Source of the DNA: Dehalococcoides mccartyi CG5
Lineage (GTDB): Bacteria; Chloroflexota; Dehalococcoidia; Dehalococcoidales; Dehalococcoidaceae
Direction of reading: 5' to 3'
Assembly (NCBI RefSeq): GCF_000830885.1
Contig: NZ_CP006951.1
Coordinates: forward strand, 620,001 to 684,000
Length of the DNA stretch: 64,000 nt
The translations under genes were made by a program, and so were the position numbers. The notes beneath the pieces are model-generated. The model made no database searches and was not told the DNA's origin. It was given only the letters and a program-made list of their open reading frames with translations. Below are positions 38,605-47,144 of this stretch, piece by piece. Positions within the stretch are counted from its first letter, which is position 1; each line of letters opens with the position of its first letter.

Positions 38605-39821
38605 GACCTAATCTGGCTGACACAGCCGGTGCTGCTATAAATAAAAAGCCCGCTGTTGGTGACGATATACTTTTAGAAAAATATACCGATAATACCGAGG
38701 CCCATAAATATGTAAATAAACCATCTGAGCTTGCATCTGAAGACAAGGCCCGTATACTTGAATCCGGCGTGATACTGGATGACCTAAAAGAGCGGAGCGG
38801 AACATATATCCAAATGGATAACCACCCTGTTCATTTCTCTGCCCAGCAAGACGGCATAGAGATTATGTCAACTAGCGAGGCCGCCAAGAAATATGACTGG
38901 CTGAAGGATTATTGGTGGAAAGCTGTATCGGTAGATGCAGATAAATACACTGCCCATGTTGAGCTTAATCAGGCAGACGGCTATTTTATACGGGCACTTC
39001 CCGGTGTAAAAACCGAATTCCCTGTTCAGTCCTGTATGTATATGGCCAAAAACCAGTCTATACAGAATGTTCATAACATTATTATTGCCGAGGAAGGTTC
39101 TGAACTTCATATTATCACCGGCTGTACTTCTGCCCACCGTACCGAGACCGGTCTGCATCTAGGTGTGACCGAGTTTTATATAAAGAAGGGTGCGAAGGTA
39201 ACCTTTACCATGATACACACTTGGTCACCGGATATAGCTGTCCGCCCGCGCACCGGTGCTATCGTGGAAGAAAACGGTGTTTTCTTAAGTAATTACGTTA
39301 TCATGAAAACTGTTAAAAACCTGCAGTCCTATCCGGTGGCTTACCTGAATGGAGAAAATGCAGTTGCCCGTTTCAACAGTGTTATGGTTTGCCCTCCCGG
39401 CTCTAAAATGGATGTTGGATCACGGGTTTTCCTGAATGCCAAACATACCCGAACCGAACTTATTACCCGTGCCCTCACTACCGGCGGAGAGATTATCTCC
39501 CGTGGTTATATTGAAGGCAAAGTGCCGGATTGCAAGGGGCATCTGGAGTGCCGCGGGCTTATTCTGGGTGATAAGGGCATTATTTATGCTATACCTGAGC
39601 TTATGGGAAGGGTATCCGGAGTGGATTTATCCCATGAAGCGGCGGTGGGTAAAATAGCCGAAGAAGAAGTTGAATACCTGATGGCCAGAGGACTGAATAA
39701 AGATGAGGCCACTGCTGCCATTGTACGCGGCTTTTTGAATGTGGATATTGAGGGTCTGCCTCCCTTGCTCAAAGAAGAGATGGATAAAGCTATCAAATTG
39801 GGTGATCAGGAAGGCATGTAA
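38586..39821 (+). CDS. sufB: SufB/SufD-family Fe-S scaffold protein
   Basis: The ATG at 38586 is preferred over a GTG at 38577; the protein is 411 residues. The central beta-helix carries IIAEEGSELHIITGCTSAHR and KKGAKVTFTMIHTWSPDIAV. The C-terminal motif ISRGYIEGKVPDCKGHLECR and the final HEAAVGKIAEEEVEYLMARG are diagnostic of SufB/D. The protein is shorter than classical SufB (about 470-480). With SufC it builds and transfers Fe-S clusters. The single SufB/D gene suggests a homodimeric scaffold. Confidence 0.9.
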   Translation: MSPKDLRPNLADTAGAAINKKPAVGDDILLEKYTDNTEAHKYVNKPSELASEDKARILESGVILDDLKERSGTYIQMDNHPVHFSAQQDGIEIMSTSEAAKKYDWLKDYWWKAVSVDADKYTAHVELNQADGYFIRALPGVKTEFPVQSCMYMAKNQSIQNVHNIIIAEEGSELHIITGCTSAHRTETGLHLGVTEFYIKKGAKVTFTMIHTWSPDIAVRPRTGAIVEENGVFLSNYVIMKTVKNLQSYPVAYLNGENAVARFNSVMVCPPGSKMDVGSRVFLNAKHTRTELITRALTTGGEIISRGYIEGKVPDCKGHLECRGLILGDKGIIYAIPELMGRVSGVDLSHEAAVGKIAEEEVEYLMARGLNKDEATAAIVRGFLNVDIEGLPPLLKEEMDKAIKLGDQEGM

Positions 39822-39847
39822 GAATAATATTACATTGGTGACAGATT

Positions 39848-39876
39848 AAAGCCCTCTGGAAACAGAGGGCTTTTTG
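39848..39876 (+). terminator. Intrinsic terminator after sufCB
   Basis: AAAGCCCTCT (39848-39857) pairs with AGAGGGCTTT (39864-39873) across GGAAAC, and runs into T's. It lies just after the sufB stop and would also serve the convergent ABC gene. Confidence 0.88.
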
Positions 39877-39889
39877 TTAGGTTTAATTA

Positions 39890-40681
39890 TTAGTAAAGGT
39901 AATAAAAACCGGCTTTATTCAGCAAATTAACTTCAAATCCGAATAGTTCAGAAAAATTAGTCTCGGTCATTATTTCAATTTTGGCTCCGTCCCGGAAAAT
40001 ACTGCCGTCTTTCAGCATAACCACCCGGTTTATTTCCGGTATTATATCAGTGAGGTTATGGGTAACCAGTATTATCTGAGTCCCCAGGTTTGAAATTTTG
40101 CTGAGCAGCTGACGTAACTGGTGGGCGGATTTCATGTCCAGATTAGTGGTTGGTTCATCCAGCAACAAGCTTTGGGGGTTATTTACCAACGCTCTGGCAA
40201 TAACTACCCTGCGGGCTTCACCGCTTGAAATTTCATCTGTCAGCCGTTCTGCCAAATGGTCTATTTCCAGCAGATTCATCATATCTTGGGCATAGGTTTT
40301 CATTTTCGGGCTAATCAAACCGGCATCACGCAGGTACGGAGAACCGAAATAACCGCTTAGCACTGCTTCCTGGCAAGTCTGGCTGATGTCCTGCCTCAGA
40401 ACCTCGGCAGATACTATCCCCAGTTGGCTTCGCAATTCAAATACGTCCCAATTTCCCCGTCCGAGTATGCGAAGGCTTGAACCCAGAGGATCAAAGATGG
40501 GGTATAATTCGCGGGTTATAGTCTTGATAAGGCTGGATTTGCCTGCCCCGTTTGGGCCAAGTATGGCCAGACTTTGCCTCTGATTTATAACCAGATTTAT
40601 ATTTTTCAGGCACAGGCGTTCGCCGCGCATAAGGCTGATATTTTTAAACTCTATAAGAGGGGGTAAATCCCGGTTGGTCAT
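39890..40681 (-). CDS. Single ABC ATPase of ModF/YlmA type
   Basis: I start at the ATG 40681, preceded by AAGGAAATT, rather than the longer form from 40738. The 263-residue protein has GPNGAGKSS, ISSGEARRVVIARAL (a signature with Ser-Ser-Gly-Glu) and SLLLDEPTTNLD. There is no partner permease nearby. ModF/YlmA-type proteins are proposed to regulate or repair rather than to transport, so the function remains open. Confidence 0.75.
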   Translation of the reverse strand: MTNRDLPPLIEFKNISLMRGERLCLKNINLVINQRQSLAILGPNGAGKSSLIKTITRELYPIFDPLGSSLRILGRGNWDVFELRSQLGIVSAEVLRQDISQTCQEAVLSGYFGSPYLRDAGLISPKMKTYAQDMMNLLEIDHLAERLTDEISSGEARRVVIARALVNNPQSLLLDEPTTNLDMKSAHQLRQLLSKISNLGTQIILVTHNLTDIIPEINRVVMLKDGSIFRDGAKIEIMTETNFSELFGFEVNLLNKAGFYYLY

Positions 40682-40769
40682 AGTAATTTCCTTCTTGCAG
40701 TGCCCGTAACTATCGGGAAATAGAAAAGCGGTCAACATCAGTCATGACCGCTTGAGAAACGTGATTAAG

Positions 40770-40842
40770 TGAGCCGAGGAGGACTCGAACCTCCAACCAA
40801 TTGATTAAGAGTCAATTGCTCTGCCAATTGAGCTATCGGCCC
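40770..40842 (-). tRNA. tRNA-Lys (anticodon CTT)
   Basis: On the minus strand the gene starts GGGCCGATAGCTC and ends TCGGCTCA. The acceptor stem pairs GGGCCGA with TCGGCTC (one G-U). The anticodon loop CTCTTAA gives anticodon CTT (lysine), and the T-arm has GGTTCGAGTCC. It is 73 nt without an encoded CCA. Confidence 0.95.
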
Positions 40843-40859
40843 ACGTTTAAAGCATCCAT

Positions 40860-40888
40860 ATTTTAACACTATAGGCAGTTTGTGACAA
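40860..40888 (-). promoter_or_regulatory. Sigma70-type promoter for tRNA-Lys
   Basis: On the minus strand TTGTCA (40888-40883), a 17-bp spacer and TAAAAT (40865-40860) lie about 18 bp upstream of the tRNA 5' end, the expected distance for a short leader. Confidence 0.6.
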
Positions 40889-40956
40889 ATACCTATGAAT
40901 TATTTTTAAAAAGAACGTTCAGCATTATAGTACAAATACGCTGAAATGCCAAATGC

Positions 40957-41610
40957 CTAAACGCCATTCATGCCGGCGGCCGTTTTGGCTATATCCCAGG
41001 CATAATCGTAAATATGCATGCCTTTGCTCATGGCGATAATCTCCCCGTCTTCTACCCCTATTTCGGCTGCCATATATTCTTTTAGCAGTTGGATAGCCGC
41101 CAGATTAGACGGGAAGCCTGCCCATAAATCCCATGAGCGGAAATATATTATAAAGTGGAGTTTTCCGTAACGTACTCTGGTATCTATACTGCGAAGACAA
41201 GGGGGGTCCTCCAAGTCCAGTGTTTCGGGATTGCCTACTGTCATAAAAGCCTGATTGGTATTGAAGCCTGTTTCCCGGTACATTTTTATAACTTTGGCAA
41301 TCTGGGCTTCAAGATACTGGCCATAGGTATACTGCTCACCCTCTGCCCGGTGAGCAGTCATCAGGTACGGCAGATAGTTATCTATATATTCCATAGTGGA
41401 TGGAGCGGGCACACCGGGTGGAACATCAGGTATAAGGGGGCGGTTACCGGGGTTTTTAATATGGACAGTTATCATATCCAGTTCTTTGCGTTTCTGCCCT
41501 GAATAACTGCCACGTTCAATAGTGTACTCGTAACCGTTTGTAAGTACCTGTCTCAGGCACAAAAACCAGGCTTCAGAGAGATCTCTGGCTTCCACCGAGG
41601 TAATTTTCAT
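40957..41610 (-). CDS. thyA: Thymidylate synthase, archaeal-like ThyA family
   Basis: The product is 217 residues, shorter than bacterial ThyA (about 264). The catalytic Cys138 lies in DPPCLRS. RSWDLWAGFPSNLAAIQ (Arg158, Ser159, Asp161, Asn169) matches the dUMP phosphate- and base-binding motif, and KGMHIYDYAW (His200, Tyr202) the sugar-binding motif. It converts dUMP to dTMP with methylene-folate. The size and motif variants resemble archaeal enzymes. A related dCMP hydroxymethylase activity cannot be excluded, but Asn169 favours dUMP. Confidence 0.82.
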   Translation of the reverse strand: MKITSVEARDLSEAWFLCLRQVLTNGYEYTIERGSYSGQKRKELDMITVHIKNPGNRPLIPDVPPGVPAPSTMEYIDNYLPYLMTAHRAEGEQYTYGQYLEAQIAKVIKMYRETGFNTNQAFMTVGNPETLDLEDPPCLRSIDTRVRYGKLHFIIYFRSWDLWAGFPSNLAAIQLLKEYMAAEIGVEDGEIIAMSKGMHIYDYAWDIAKTAAGMNGV

Positions 41611-41621
41611 CAGTCTTCCCC

Positions 41622-42329
41622 TTATTTTTTCTTAAACAGGGCAAAAAAACGATCCTGATACTCATTAAAAAGCTCCCAGCGTTCCAGTTCGTCTTTAAGT
41701 TCACTCGGGTCAGCTTCGTCACGAAGCGTTTTGGAAAACAGTTCTTCAATATAAAAACGGGCATCACTGGGTACGCCATCCGTACCTACTCCCAGCCGTC
41801 CCCGGCTACCCAAATCTGAAAGGTTGCCTTGAAGCGAATGACGGGTAAGGTCATAAATAAATTTGAGCAGAGACACATCCCAAAGGGTGTCTTCGCCCTG
41901 AATAATGGTGGTCAGTTTGGCTTTATCTTTGTCCAGTTGCTGGCTTATGTTTTGAGCCACTGTATGCAGTTCCCCCGGTACTATATTCAGTCCTTTGGAT
42001 TCATTTTTGTAGGCATACATCAGGCCGGGTGCCTGAGAGCCATACTGGTCAACCAGAAGGCTGAAATAGCGTTTGGCTTCGTCAGAGAAACCTTCCAGAC
42101 GGGTAAGGTAATATGGGGTGACTATCCGCGGTTGCTGGACTATCACTTTACCTTCCCGTACCACAGTTTCCGCCTGCAAAGGCATATCACCTTCTTCAAC
42201 GGGATAAGATGGTGTGGTTAGCAGGTAATAATCTATATTGGTAATACCGAAAGTGGCCAGCCGCTGCTTTGGAGGCCGGAGTATTCGGGTATTTGCTACG
42301 GCTTTAAAAATCAGAGAGTCATCCACCAT
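41622..42329 (-). CDS. Conserved hypothetical protein (235 aa)
   Basis: The product begins MVDDSLIFKAVANTRILRPP and includes IDYYLLTTPSYPVEEGDMPL and a long helical C-terminal half (DLTRHSLQGNLSDLGSRGRL, ARFYIEELFSKTLRDEADPS). No catalytic motif or membrane segment is apparent. It lies between thyA and another unknown gene, separated by 8-11 bp, so the three may form one operon. Confidence 0.6.
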   Translation of the reverse strand: MVDDSLIFKAVANTRILRPPKQRLATFGITNIDYYLLTTPSYPVEEGDMPLQAETVVREGKVIVQQPRIVTPYYLTRLEGFSDEAKRYFSLLVDQYGSQAPGLMYAYKNESKGLNIVPGELHTVAQNISQQLDKDKAKLTTIIQGEDTLWDVSLLKFIYDLTRHSLQGNLSDLGSRGRLGVGTDGVPSDARFYIEELFSKTLRDEADPSELKDELERWELFNEYQDRFFALFKKK

Positions 42330-42337
42330 AAAAACCC

Positions 42338-42934
42338 CTACTTTATCTGTGAAAGTTCCTGTTTCATTTGTGCCAGAGATTCAATATACCGTGCTTCAAA
42401 TTCATTTTTCCGTTTTCGCCATTCTTCCTGAAAACGGGGGTGTTTTTCTATATCAGATGACAGACCAGGAGGCATTTCCATACCCTGCTGTATGGCTTTT
42501 TGCAGATATTGGGAATACTGCTGTTTAAGTTGGTCATAAGCGGAGCGGCGCTGTTTCTCACCCTGGTCAGTATAATGGGCTATGATTTGCACCATCTGGC
42601 TGATCATTGTTTCTGCCGCCGCCTGGTCTTCTTTAATGCTCTTTATGCCCTCCATTGCCTTGCTACCGATACGGGTAGCGGCTTCATTTTCCGGCAGGGC
42701 TATAAGGGATAATAGCAGGTTTTCTATGCCTTTTCCCACATATTCACGTGCTTTTCCTTGGTATTGCTCAAGTTCAGTTTTGAGATTGACGGTTTCCTTG
42801 AGGTAGGCAGTGGCTAGCTTTTCTCCGGCAGGCAGGTATTTCCAGCGGGCTTTCTCATCCTCCGTAACCTCCTCAATATCCTTTAGCTTTTCCATGGCGA
42901 TTTCAAAAGCAGACTTAATGTCGCCCATATTCAC
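42338..42934 (-). CDS. Conserved hypothetical coiled-coil-like protein (198 aa)
   Basis: The protein is almost entirely helical and charged (EIAMEKLKDIEEVTEDEKAR, DQLKQQYSQYLQKAIQQGME), with a Pro break near residue 155. It begins the operon 42934 to 40957 with two downstream genes. No function is known. Similar helical unknowns occur near this locus in related genomes as far as I can recall, but I cannot verify that here. Confidence 0.55.
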   Translation of the reverse strand: MNMGDIKSAFEIAMEKLKDIEEVTEDEKARWKYLPAGEKLATAYLKETVNLKTELEQYQGKAREYVGKGIENLLLSLIALPENEAATRIGSKAMEGIKSIKEDQAAAETMISQMVQIIAHYTDQGEKQRRSAYDQLKQQYSQYLQKAIQQGMEMPPGLSSDIEKHPRFQEEWRKRKNEFEARYIESLAQMKQELSQIK

Positions 42935-43016
42935 CCCGATTTCATTTATTCGTCTCTATTATACTAAATGATGGCCAAAGCTGAAAGAAATTTACGCTCA
43001 CAAATATTTAAAATGT

Positions 43017-43022
43017 TATAAT
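43017..43022 (+). promoter_or_regulatory. -10 element of archease-rtcB operon, possibly leaderless
   Basis: TATAAT (43017-43022) lies only 8 bp before the ATG at 43031. A start 6-8 bp downstream would place the 5' end at or next to the ATG. No ribosome binding site precedes it and no good -35 is present (TTTACG at 20 bp). Confidence 0.4.
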
Positions 43023-43030
43023 AAGTTACT

Positions 43031-43447
43031 ATGTTTTTGGGATATAAACTAATCCAGCATACGGCTGATGTGGGCATTGTAGCACAAGGGGCAAGTATGG
43101 GTGATGCCTTTGGGTTTGCGGCCAGCGGTCTTTTCAGCCTTATTACTGATACGTCTACCTTGAAACAGGATAAAATAATATCATTGGAATTTATATCAGA
43201 TAGTTATGAAAATCTGCTGGTTAAGTGGCTAAATGAACTTATATATATATTTGATACTCAAATACTGGTGTTTGGGCGTTTTGAAGTGGCGGTGAATTCA
43301 GCTTTTAAACTTACGGCTATCTGTTTTGGCCAAAAAGTTAATGCAGATACTCCCTTGCATCATTATGTAAAGGCAGCTACCTACCACTTGCTCAAAGTAA
43401 AAAAGATTACCGGAGGGTACAAGCTTCAAGTGTTATTGGATATCTAG
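43031..43447 (+). CDS. Archease, RtcB activator
   Basis: The product is 138 residues. IQHTADVGIVAQG with its metal-binding Asp at the N-terminus, NLLVKWLNELIYIFDTQ in the centre and GGYKLQVLLDI at the C-terminus (a further Asp) are archease hallmarks. Archease speeds guanylation of the RNA ligase RtcB, encoded 10 bp downstream. Confidence 0.88.
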   Translation: MFLGYKLIQHTADVGIVAQGASMGDAFGFAASGLFSLITDTSTLKQDKIISLEFISDSYENLLVKWLNELIYIFDTQILVFGRFEVAVNSAFKLTAICFGQKVNADTPLHHYVKAATYHLLKVKKITGGYKLQVLLDI

Positions 43448-43456
43448 GAGGCAGTT

Positions 43457-44917
43457 ATGACCAGCCCGTGGCATGGAATACTTAAAAAAATAGATGACTA
43501 CCGTTGGGAAATCCCCCAGAGCTACAAAGTAGGTATGAGAGTGCCCGGTCTGGTATATGCCAGTGAACGTATGCTCAATCAAATATGGGAGGAGCATGCT
43601 ATAGAGCAAATTGCCAATGTGGCTTTTTTGCCCGGTATTGTGGGCAGGTCTATGGCTATGCCTGATATTCATTGGGGTTACGGTTTCCCCATCGGCGGAG
43701 TGGCCGCTACCAGAATAAGTGACGGGGTAATCTCACCCGGCGGCGTAGGTTTTGATATAAACTGCGGAACCCGCCTTTTAAGGACAAACCTCAGTGTTGA
43801 AGAAGTTCAACCCAAGATAGATGAGCTTTTGAATGAGCTTTTTTCCAAAATACCCTCCGGGGTGGGTAGCAGCGGTAATATAAAGCTAAGCGGAACAGAT
43901 ATAGATAATGTAATGACCCGTGGCGGGAGCTGGGCTTTGGAAAAGGGTATGGGCGAAGCCGAAGACATTAAACTGACTGAAGAATCCGGCAGTTTATCTG
44001 GTGCTAATCCCGACAAGGTTTCCAATAAGGCCAAGACCAGAGGTGCATCCCAACTGGGTACACTGGGTTCAGGCAACCATTTTTTGGAAGTACAGGTTGT
44101 AGATGAAATATTTGATCCTGAAGTAGCGGCGGTGTTCGGAGTTCAGGCGCTGGGTCAGGTACTTTTTCTTATCCATACCGGTTCACGGGGTTTGGGGCAT
44201 CAAGTATGTACTGACTATGTGCAACTGTTAAATGAAGCGGTCAAAAAATATGGCATAAATTTGCCTGACCGCCAGCTGGCTTGTGCCCCGCTAAAATCAG
44301 ACGATGGGCAGAACTATCTAGCCGCTATGGCCTGTGCCGCCAATTATGCTTGGGCTAACCGCCAGTGCATCACCCACTGGGCACGTGATGCCTTCATGAA
44401 GGTATTTGAAAAAAGCCGGCGTGATTTAGGTATGGACCAGATATACGATGTAGCCCATAATATTGCCAAGATAGAAGAGCATATGGTAGACGGCAAAGTG
44501 CAGAATGTATGTGTCCATCGTAAAGGTGCCACCCGTTCTTTCCCTGCCGGCCACCCTGAGATACCGGCTGTTTACCGAAAAGTCGGACAGCCTGTTATAA
44601 TACCCGGAGACATGGGCAGATACTCGTATGTAGCTGTAGGTACAGAGACTGCCATGCGTGAAACTTTCGGTTCTACCTGCCATGGCGCAGGCCGGATACT
44701 CAGCCGCGGTGCGGCTAAGAAAACTACTTCCGGTACACAACTGCTGGATACTCTCAGGTCTCAGGGTATAAGTATAAGGGTGGGTGACATAGGCAGTCTG
44801 GCAGAAGAAGCCTCAGAAGCCTACAAAGATGTGGCTGATGTAGTGGAAGTAACCCACAAAGCAGGTATTGCCCGGAATATATTTAAAACCAGACCATTAG
44901 GAGTAATCAAAGGTTAG
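43457..44917 (+). CDS. rtcB: RNA-splicing ligase RtcB
   Basis: The product is 486 residues. Metal-binding elements are visible: GGVGFDINCGTRLLR, LGSGNHFLEVQ, FLIHTGSRGLGHQ and the guanylation-site region STCHGAGRILS. RtcB joins 2',3'-cyclic phosphate and 5'-OH RNA ends with GTP and manganese, for tRNA or RNA repair. It is preceded by its activator archease. The stop is immediately followed by the next ATG. Confidence 0.94.
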   Translation: MTSPWHGILKKIDDYRWEIPQSYKVGMRVPGLVYASERMLNQIWEEHAIEQIANVAFLPGIVGRSMAMPDIHWGYGFPIGGVAATRISDGVISPGGVGFDINCGTRLLRTNLSVEEVQPKIDELLNELFSKIPSGVGSSGNIKLSGTDIDNVMTRGGSWALEKGMGEAEDIKLTEESGSLSGANPDKVSNKAKTRGASQLGTLGSGNHFLEVQVVDEIFDPEVAAVFGVQALGQVLFLIHTGSRGLGHQVCTDYVQLLNEAVKKYGINLPDRQLACAPLKSDDGQNYLAAMACAANYAWANRQCITHWARDAFMKVFEKSRRDLGMDQIYDVAHNIAKIEEHMVDGKVQNVCVHRKGATRSFPAGHPEIPAVYRKVGQPVIIPGDMGRYSYVAVGTETAMRETFGSTCHGAGRILSRGAAKKTTSGTQLLDTLRSQGISIRVGDIGSLAEEASEAYKDVADVVEVTHKAGIARNIFKTRPLGVIKG

Positions 44918-45532
44918 ATGACTGATATTATAAAATTACCCCCGCCCAGTGTGCGGGGCAAAATGACAGTTGAAGAAGCTATAAGCAAAAGACGTTCGGT
45001 CAGGTCATTTTCAAACCGCCAGATAAATAGAGAAACTTTGTCCCAACTGTTGTGGGCATCAGACGGCATTACAGATACAGTAGATAAATTACGTTCTGCA
45101 CCCAGTGCCGGGGCAATTTATCCGCTTGACCTTTATATAATAGCCGGGAACAAAGGAGTGGAAGGTTTGGAAGCCGGGGTATACCGGTATAATCCTGAGC
45201 GGAACGGGCTTTATCTGCAGGTGAGCGGTGATTTCCGCAAACAACTGGCAGAAGGGTGTTTCAAACAGGATTTTGTGGCAGATGCTCCCTTCTCACTGGT
45301 TATTTGTTACCGTCCGGAAGATTTGATAAAAAGATATGGCAACAATGCCGAAAAATATGCCTATTTTGAAGTAGGCCATGTTGCACAAAACTTCAGTCTG
45401 GCGTGTGTGGCTTTGGGTTTGGGAAGTGTGGTGATAGGTGCTTTTACGGAAGAAACCATTTGTAAGTCTATGAATCTAAACGGACACCCTAAGCCTCTGT
45501 ACATAATTGCGGCGGGTTTCCCCGCCGCTTAA
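44918..45532 (+). CDS. SagB-type nitroreductase family protein
   Basis: The product is 204 residues, starting directly after the rtcB stop. EAISKRRSVRSFSNRQINRE is the FMN-binding N-terminal motif; SAPSAGAIYPLDLYIIA and VGHVAQNFSLACVALGLGSV are further family segments. It is an FMN oxidoreductase of unknown substrate. No peptide precursor or other modifying enzyme is present, so a role in thiazole/oxazole biosynthesis is unlikely. Confidence 0.82.
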   Translation: MTDIIKLPPPSVRGKMTVEEAISKRRSVRSFSNRQINRETLSQLLWASDGITDTVDKLRSAPSAGAIYPLDLYIIAGNKGVEGLEAGVYRYNPERNGLYLQVSGDFRKQLAEGCFKQDFVADAPFSLVICYRPEDLIKRYGNNAEKYAYFEVGHVAQNFSLACVALGLGSVVIGAFTEETICKSMNLNGHPKPLYIIAAGFPAA

Positions 45533-45536
45533 TAGA

Positions 45537-47138
45537 TTATTGTTTTTTACAGTTTTTACACTTTTTGGTTATCAGCCAGTACTCAAAACTATCTGAAAGA
45601 GCCAGCCAGCTGGCTTCAATAATGTTGGGGCTGGCACCTACTGTGTGCCAGGTATTTTCACCGTCACTGGATTCAATAAGCACCCTTACCAGCGCATCTG
45701 TACCGCTGGTCTGCTCCAGTATGCGCACCTTGTAATCTGATAGATGGACTGCCGAGAGTTCAGGGTAAAACTGGCAAAGACCTTTACGCAAAGCGGCATC
45801 AAGTGCATTTATGGGGCCGTTGCCTTCGGCTACCGTGTGCATAATATCGCCGTCTACTCTTACTTTCACAATACCTTCGGCCATCATTTCGTCCTGATTG
45901 CGCATAGCTGAAGGGCGTCGCTGCTTTTCCACTACCACCATGAAGTCTATAAGCTCAAACGGGGCAATATATCCCGTTTGGGTGCGGTTTACCAGTAAAT
46001 CAAAAGAAGCTTCTGCGTTTTCGTACTGAAAACCCAAGCTCTCCATTTTTTTAACCTGCTGAAGCAAGTCTTTTACTTCTTTGGAATCTGGAGCCAGATT
46101 TATGCCGATAGCTTTTGCCCTTTGTACAATGTTTGATCTACCTGCCAGTTCAGATACCAGCAGGCGTTGATGGTTACCCACCAGTTCCGGTTCTATATGC
46201 TGGTAACTGCCTGACCATTTGCTGAGACCGCTGACATGCAGGCCGGCTTTATGTGAAAAAGCACTTGAACCTACATACGGCAAGAACGGCTCGGAAACCA
46301 GATTGGCCAGTTCACTTATATAATGGGAAGTTTCAGTAAGCAATTTCAGCTGGTTATCAGATATACAGTCTATATCCATCTTCAGTTTCAAAATGGGTAT
46401 TATGGAACACAAATTGGCATTCCCGCATCTTTCACCAAATCCGTTTATGGTGCCCTGAACCTGACTGGCACCAGCCTTGAGAGCGGCTATGCTGTTAGCT
46501 ACGGCCATTTCGGTGTCATTGTGGGCGTGAATACCCACGCAAATATTTAGGGCTTCTTTTACGGTTTTGACGGCTTGGGTTATTTCTTCTGGCAGAGTAC
46601 CTCCATTGGTATCGCACAGTACCACACCTTCGGCACCGGCCTTTTCTGCCGCCTGTAAAACTTGTATTGAATACTCGGGGTTATCCTTATAGCCGTCAAA
46701 GAAATGCTCGGCATCCAGAAAGACCTTTATGCATTTGGAACGCAGGTACTCAATAGATTCGGTAATCATGGCCAGATTTTCTTCCAGAGTGGTTTCCAGT
46801 ACCTGTGTTACCTGTCTGGCCGAACTTTTACCTACTAAAGTCACATATTCCGTACCTGAATCAATCAGTTGTTTCAGGGTGGTATCTGCATCTGCCTTTA
46901 CTTTTGGGCGGCGGGTAGATCCGAAAGCCACCATTTTGGCATTTTTCAATTTGAGTGATTTTGCCTGAGTGAAAAATTCACTGTCCTTTGGGTTTGAACC
47001 CGGCCAGCCGCCTTCAATATAATGTATGCCCAGATCATCCAGTTTTTGGGCAATCTTAAGCTTGTCCGCCACCGTGAAGGAAATGCCCTCCCGCTGGGAG
47101 CCGTCTCTTAAAGTAGTATCGTATAGTTTTACCTGCAC
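45537..47138 (-). CDS. cimA: (R)-citramalate synthase
   Basis: The product is 533 residues. YDTTLRDGSQREGISFTVAD and GIHYIEGGWPGSNPKD place it in the LeuA-like DRE-TIM family, and the WPGSNPKD segment marks the CimA group rather than isopropylmalate synthase. HAHNDTEMAVANS and the C-terminal LeuA regulatory domain follow. It condenses pyruvate with acetyl-CoA toward 2-oxobutanoate for isoleucine. The C-terminus carries a CKNC pair of unknown role. It is the last gene of the ilv-leu operon. Confidence 0.92.
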   Translation of the reverse strand: MQVKLYDTTLRDGSQREGISFTVADKLKIAQKLDDLGIHYIEGGWPGSNPKDSEFFTQAKSLKLKNAKMVAFGSTRRPKVKADADTTLKQLIDSGTEYVTLVGKSSARQVTQVLETTLEENLAMITESIEYLRSKCIKVFLDAEHFFDGYKDNPEYSIQVLQAAEKAGAEGVVLCDTNGGTLPEEITQAVKTVKEALNICVGIHAHNDTEMAVANSIAALKAGASQVQGTINGFGERCGNANLCSIIPILKLKMDIDCISDNQLKLLTETSHYISELANLVSEPFLPYVGSSAFSHKAGLHVSGLSKWSGSYQHIEPELVGNHQRLLVSELAGRSNIVQRAKAIGINLAPDSKEVKDLLQQVKKMESLGFQYENAEASFDLLVNRTQTGYIAPFELIDFMVVVEKQRRPSAMRNQDEMMAEGIVKVRVDGDIMHTVAEGNGPINALDAALRKGLCQFYPELSAVHLSDYKVRILEQTSGTDALVRVLIESSDGENTWHTVGASPNIIEASWLALSDSFEYWLITKKCKNCKKQ

Positions 47139-47144
47139 AGGAGT

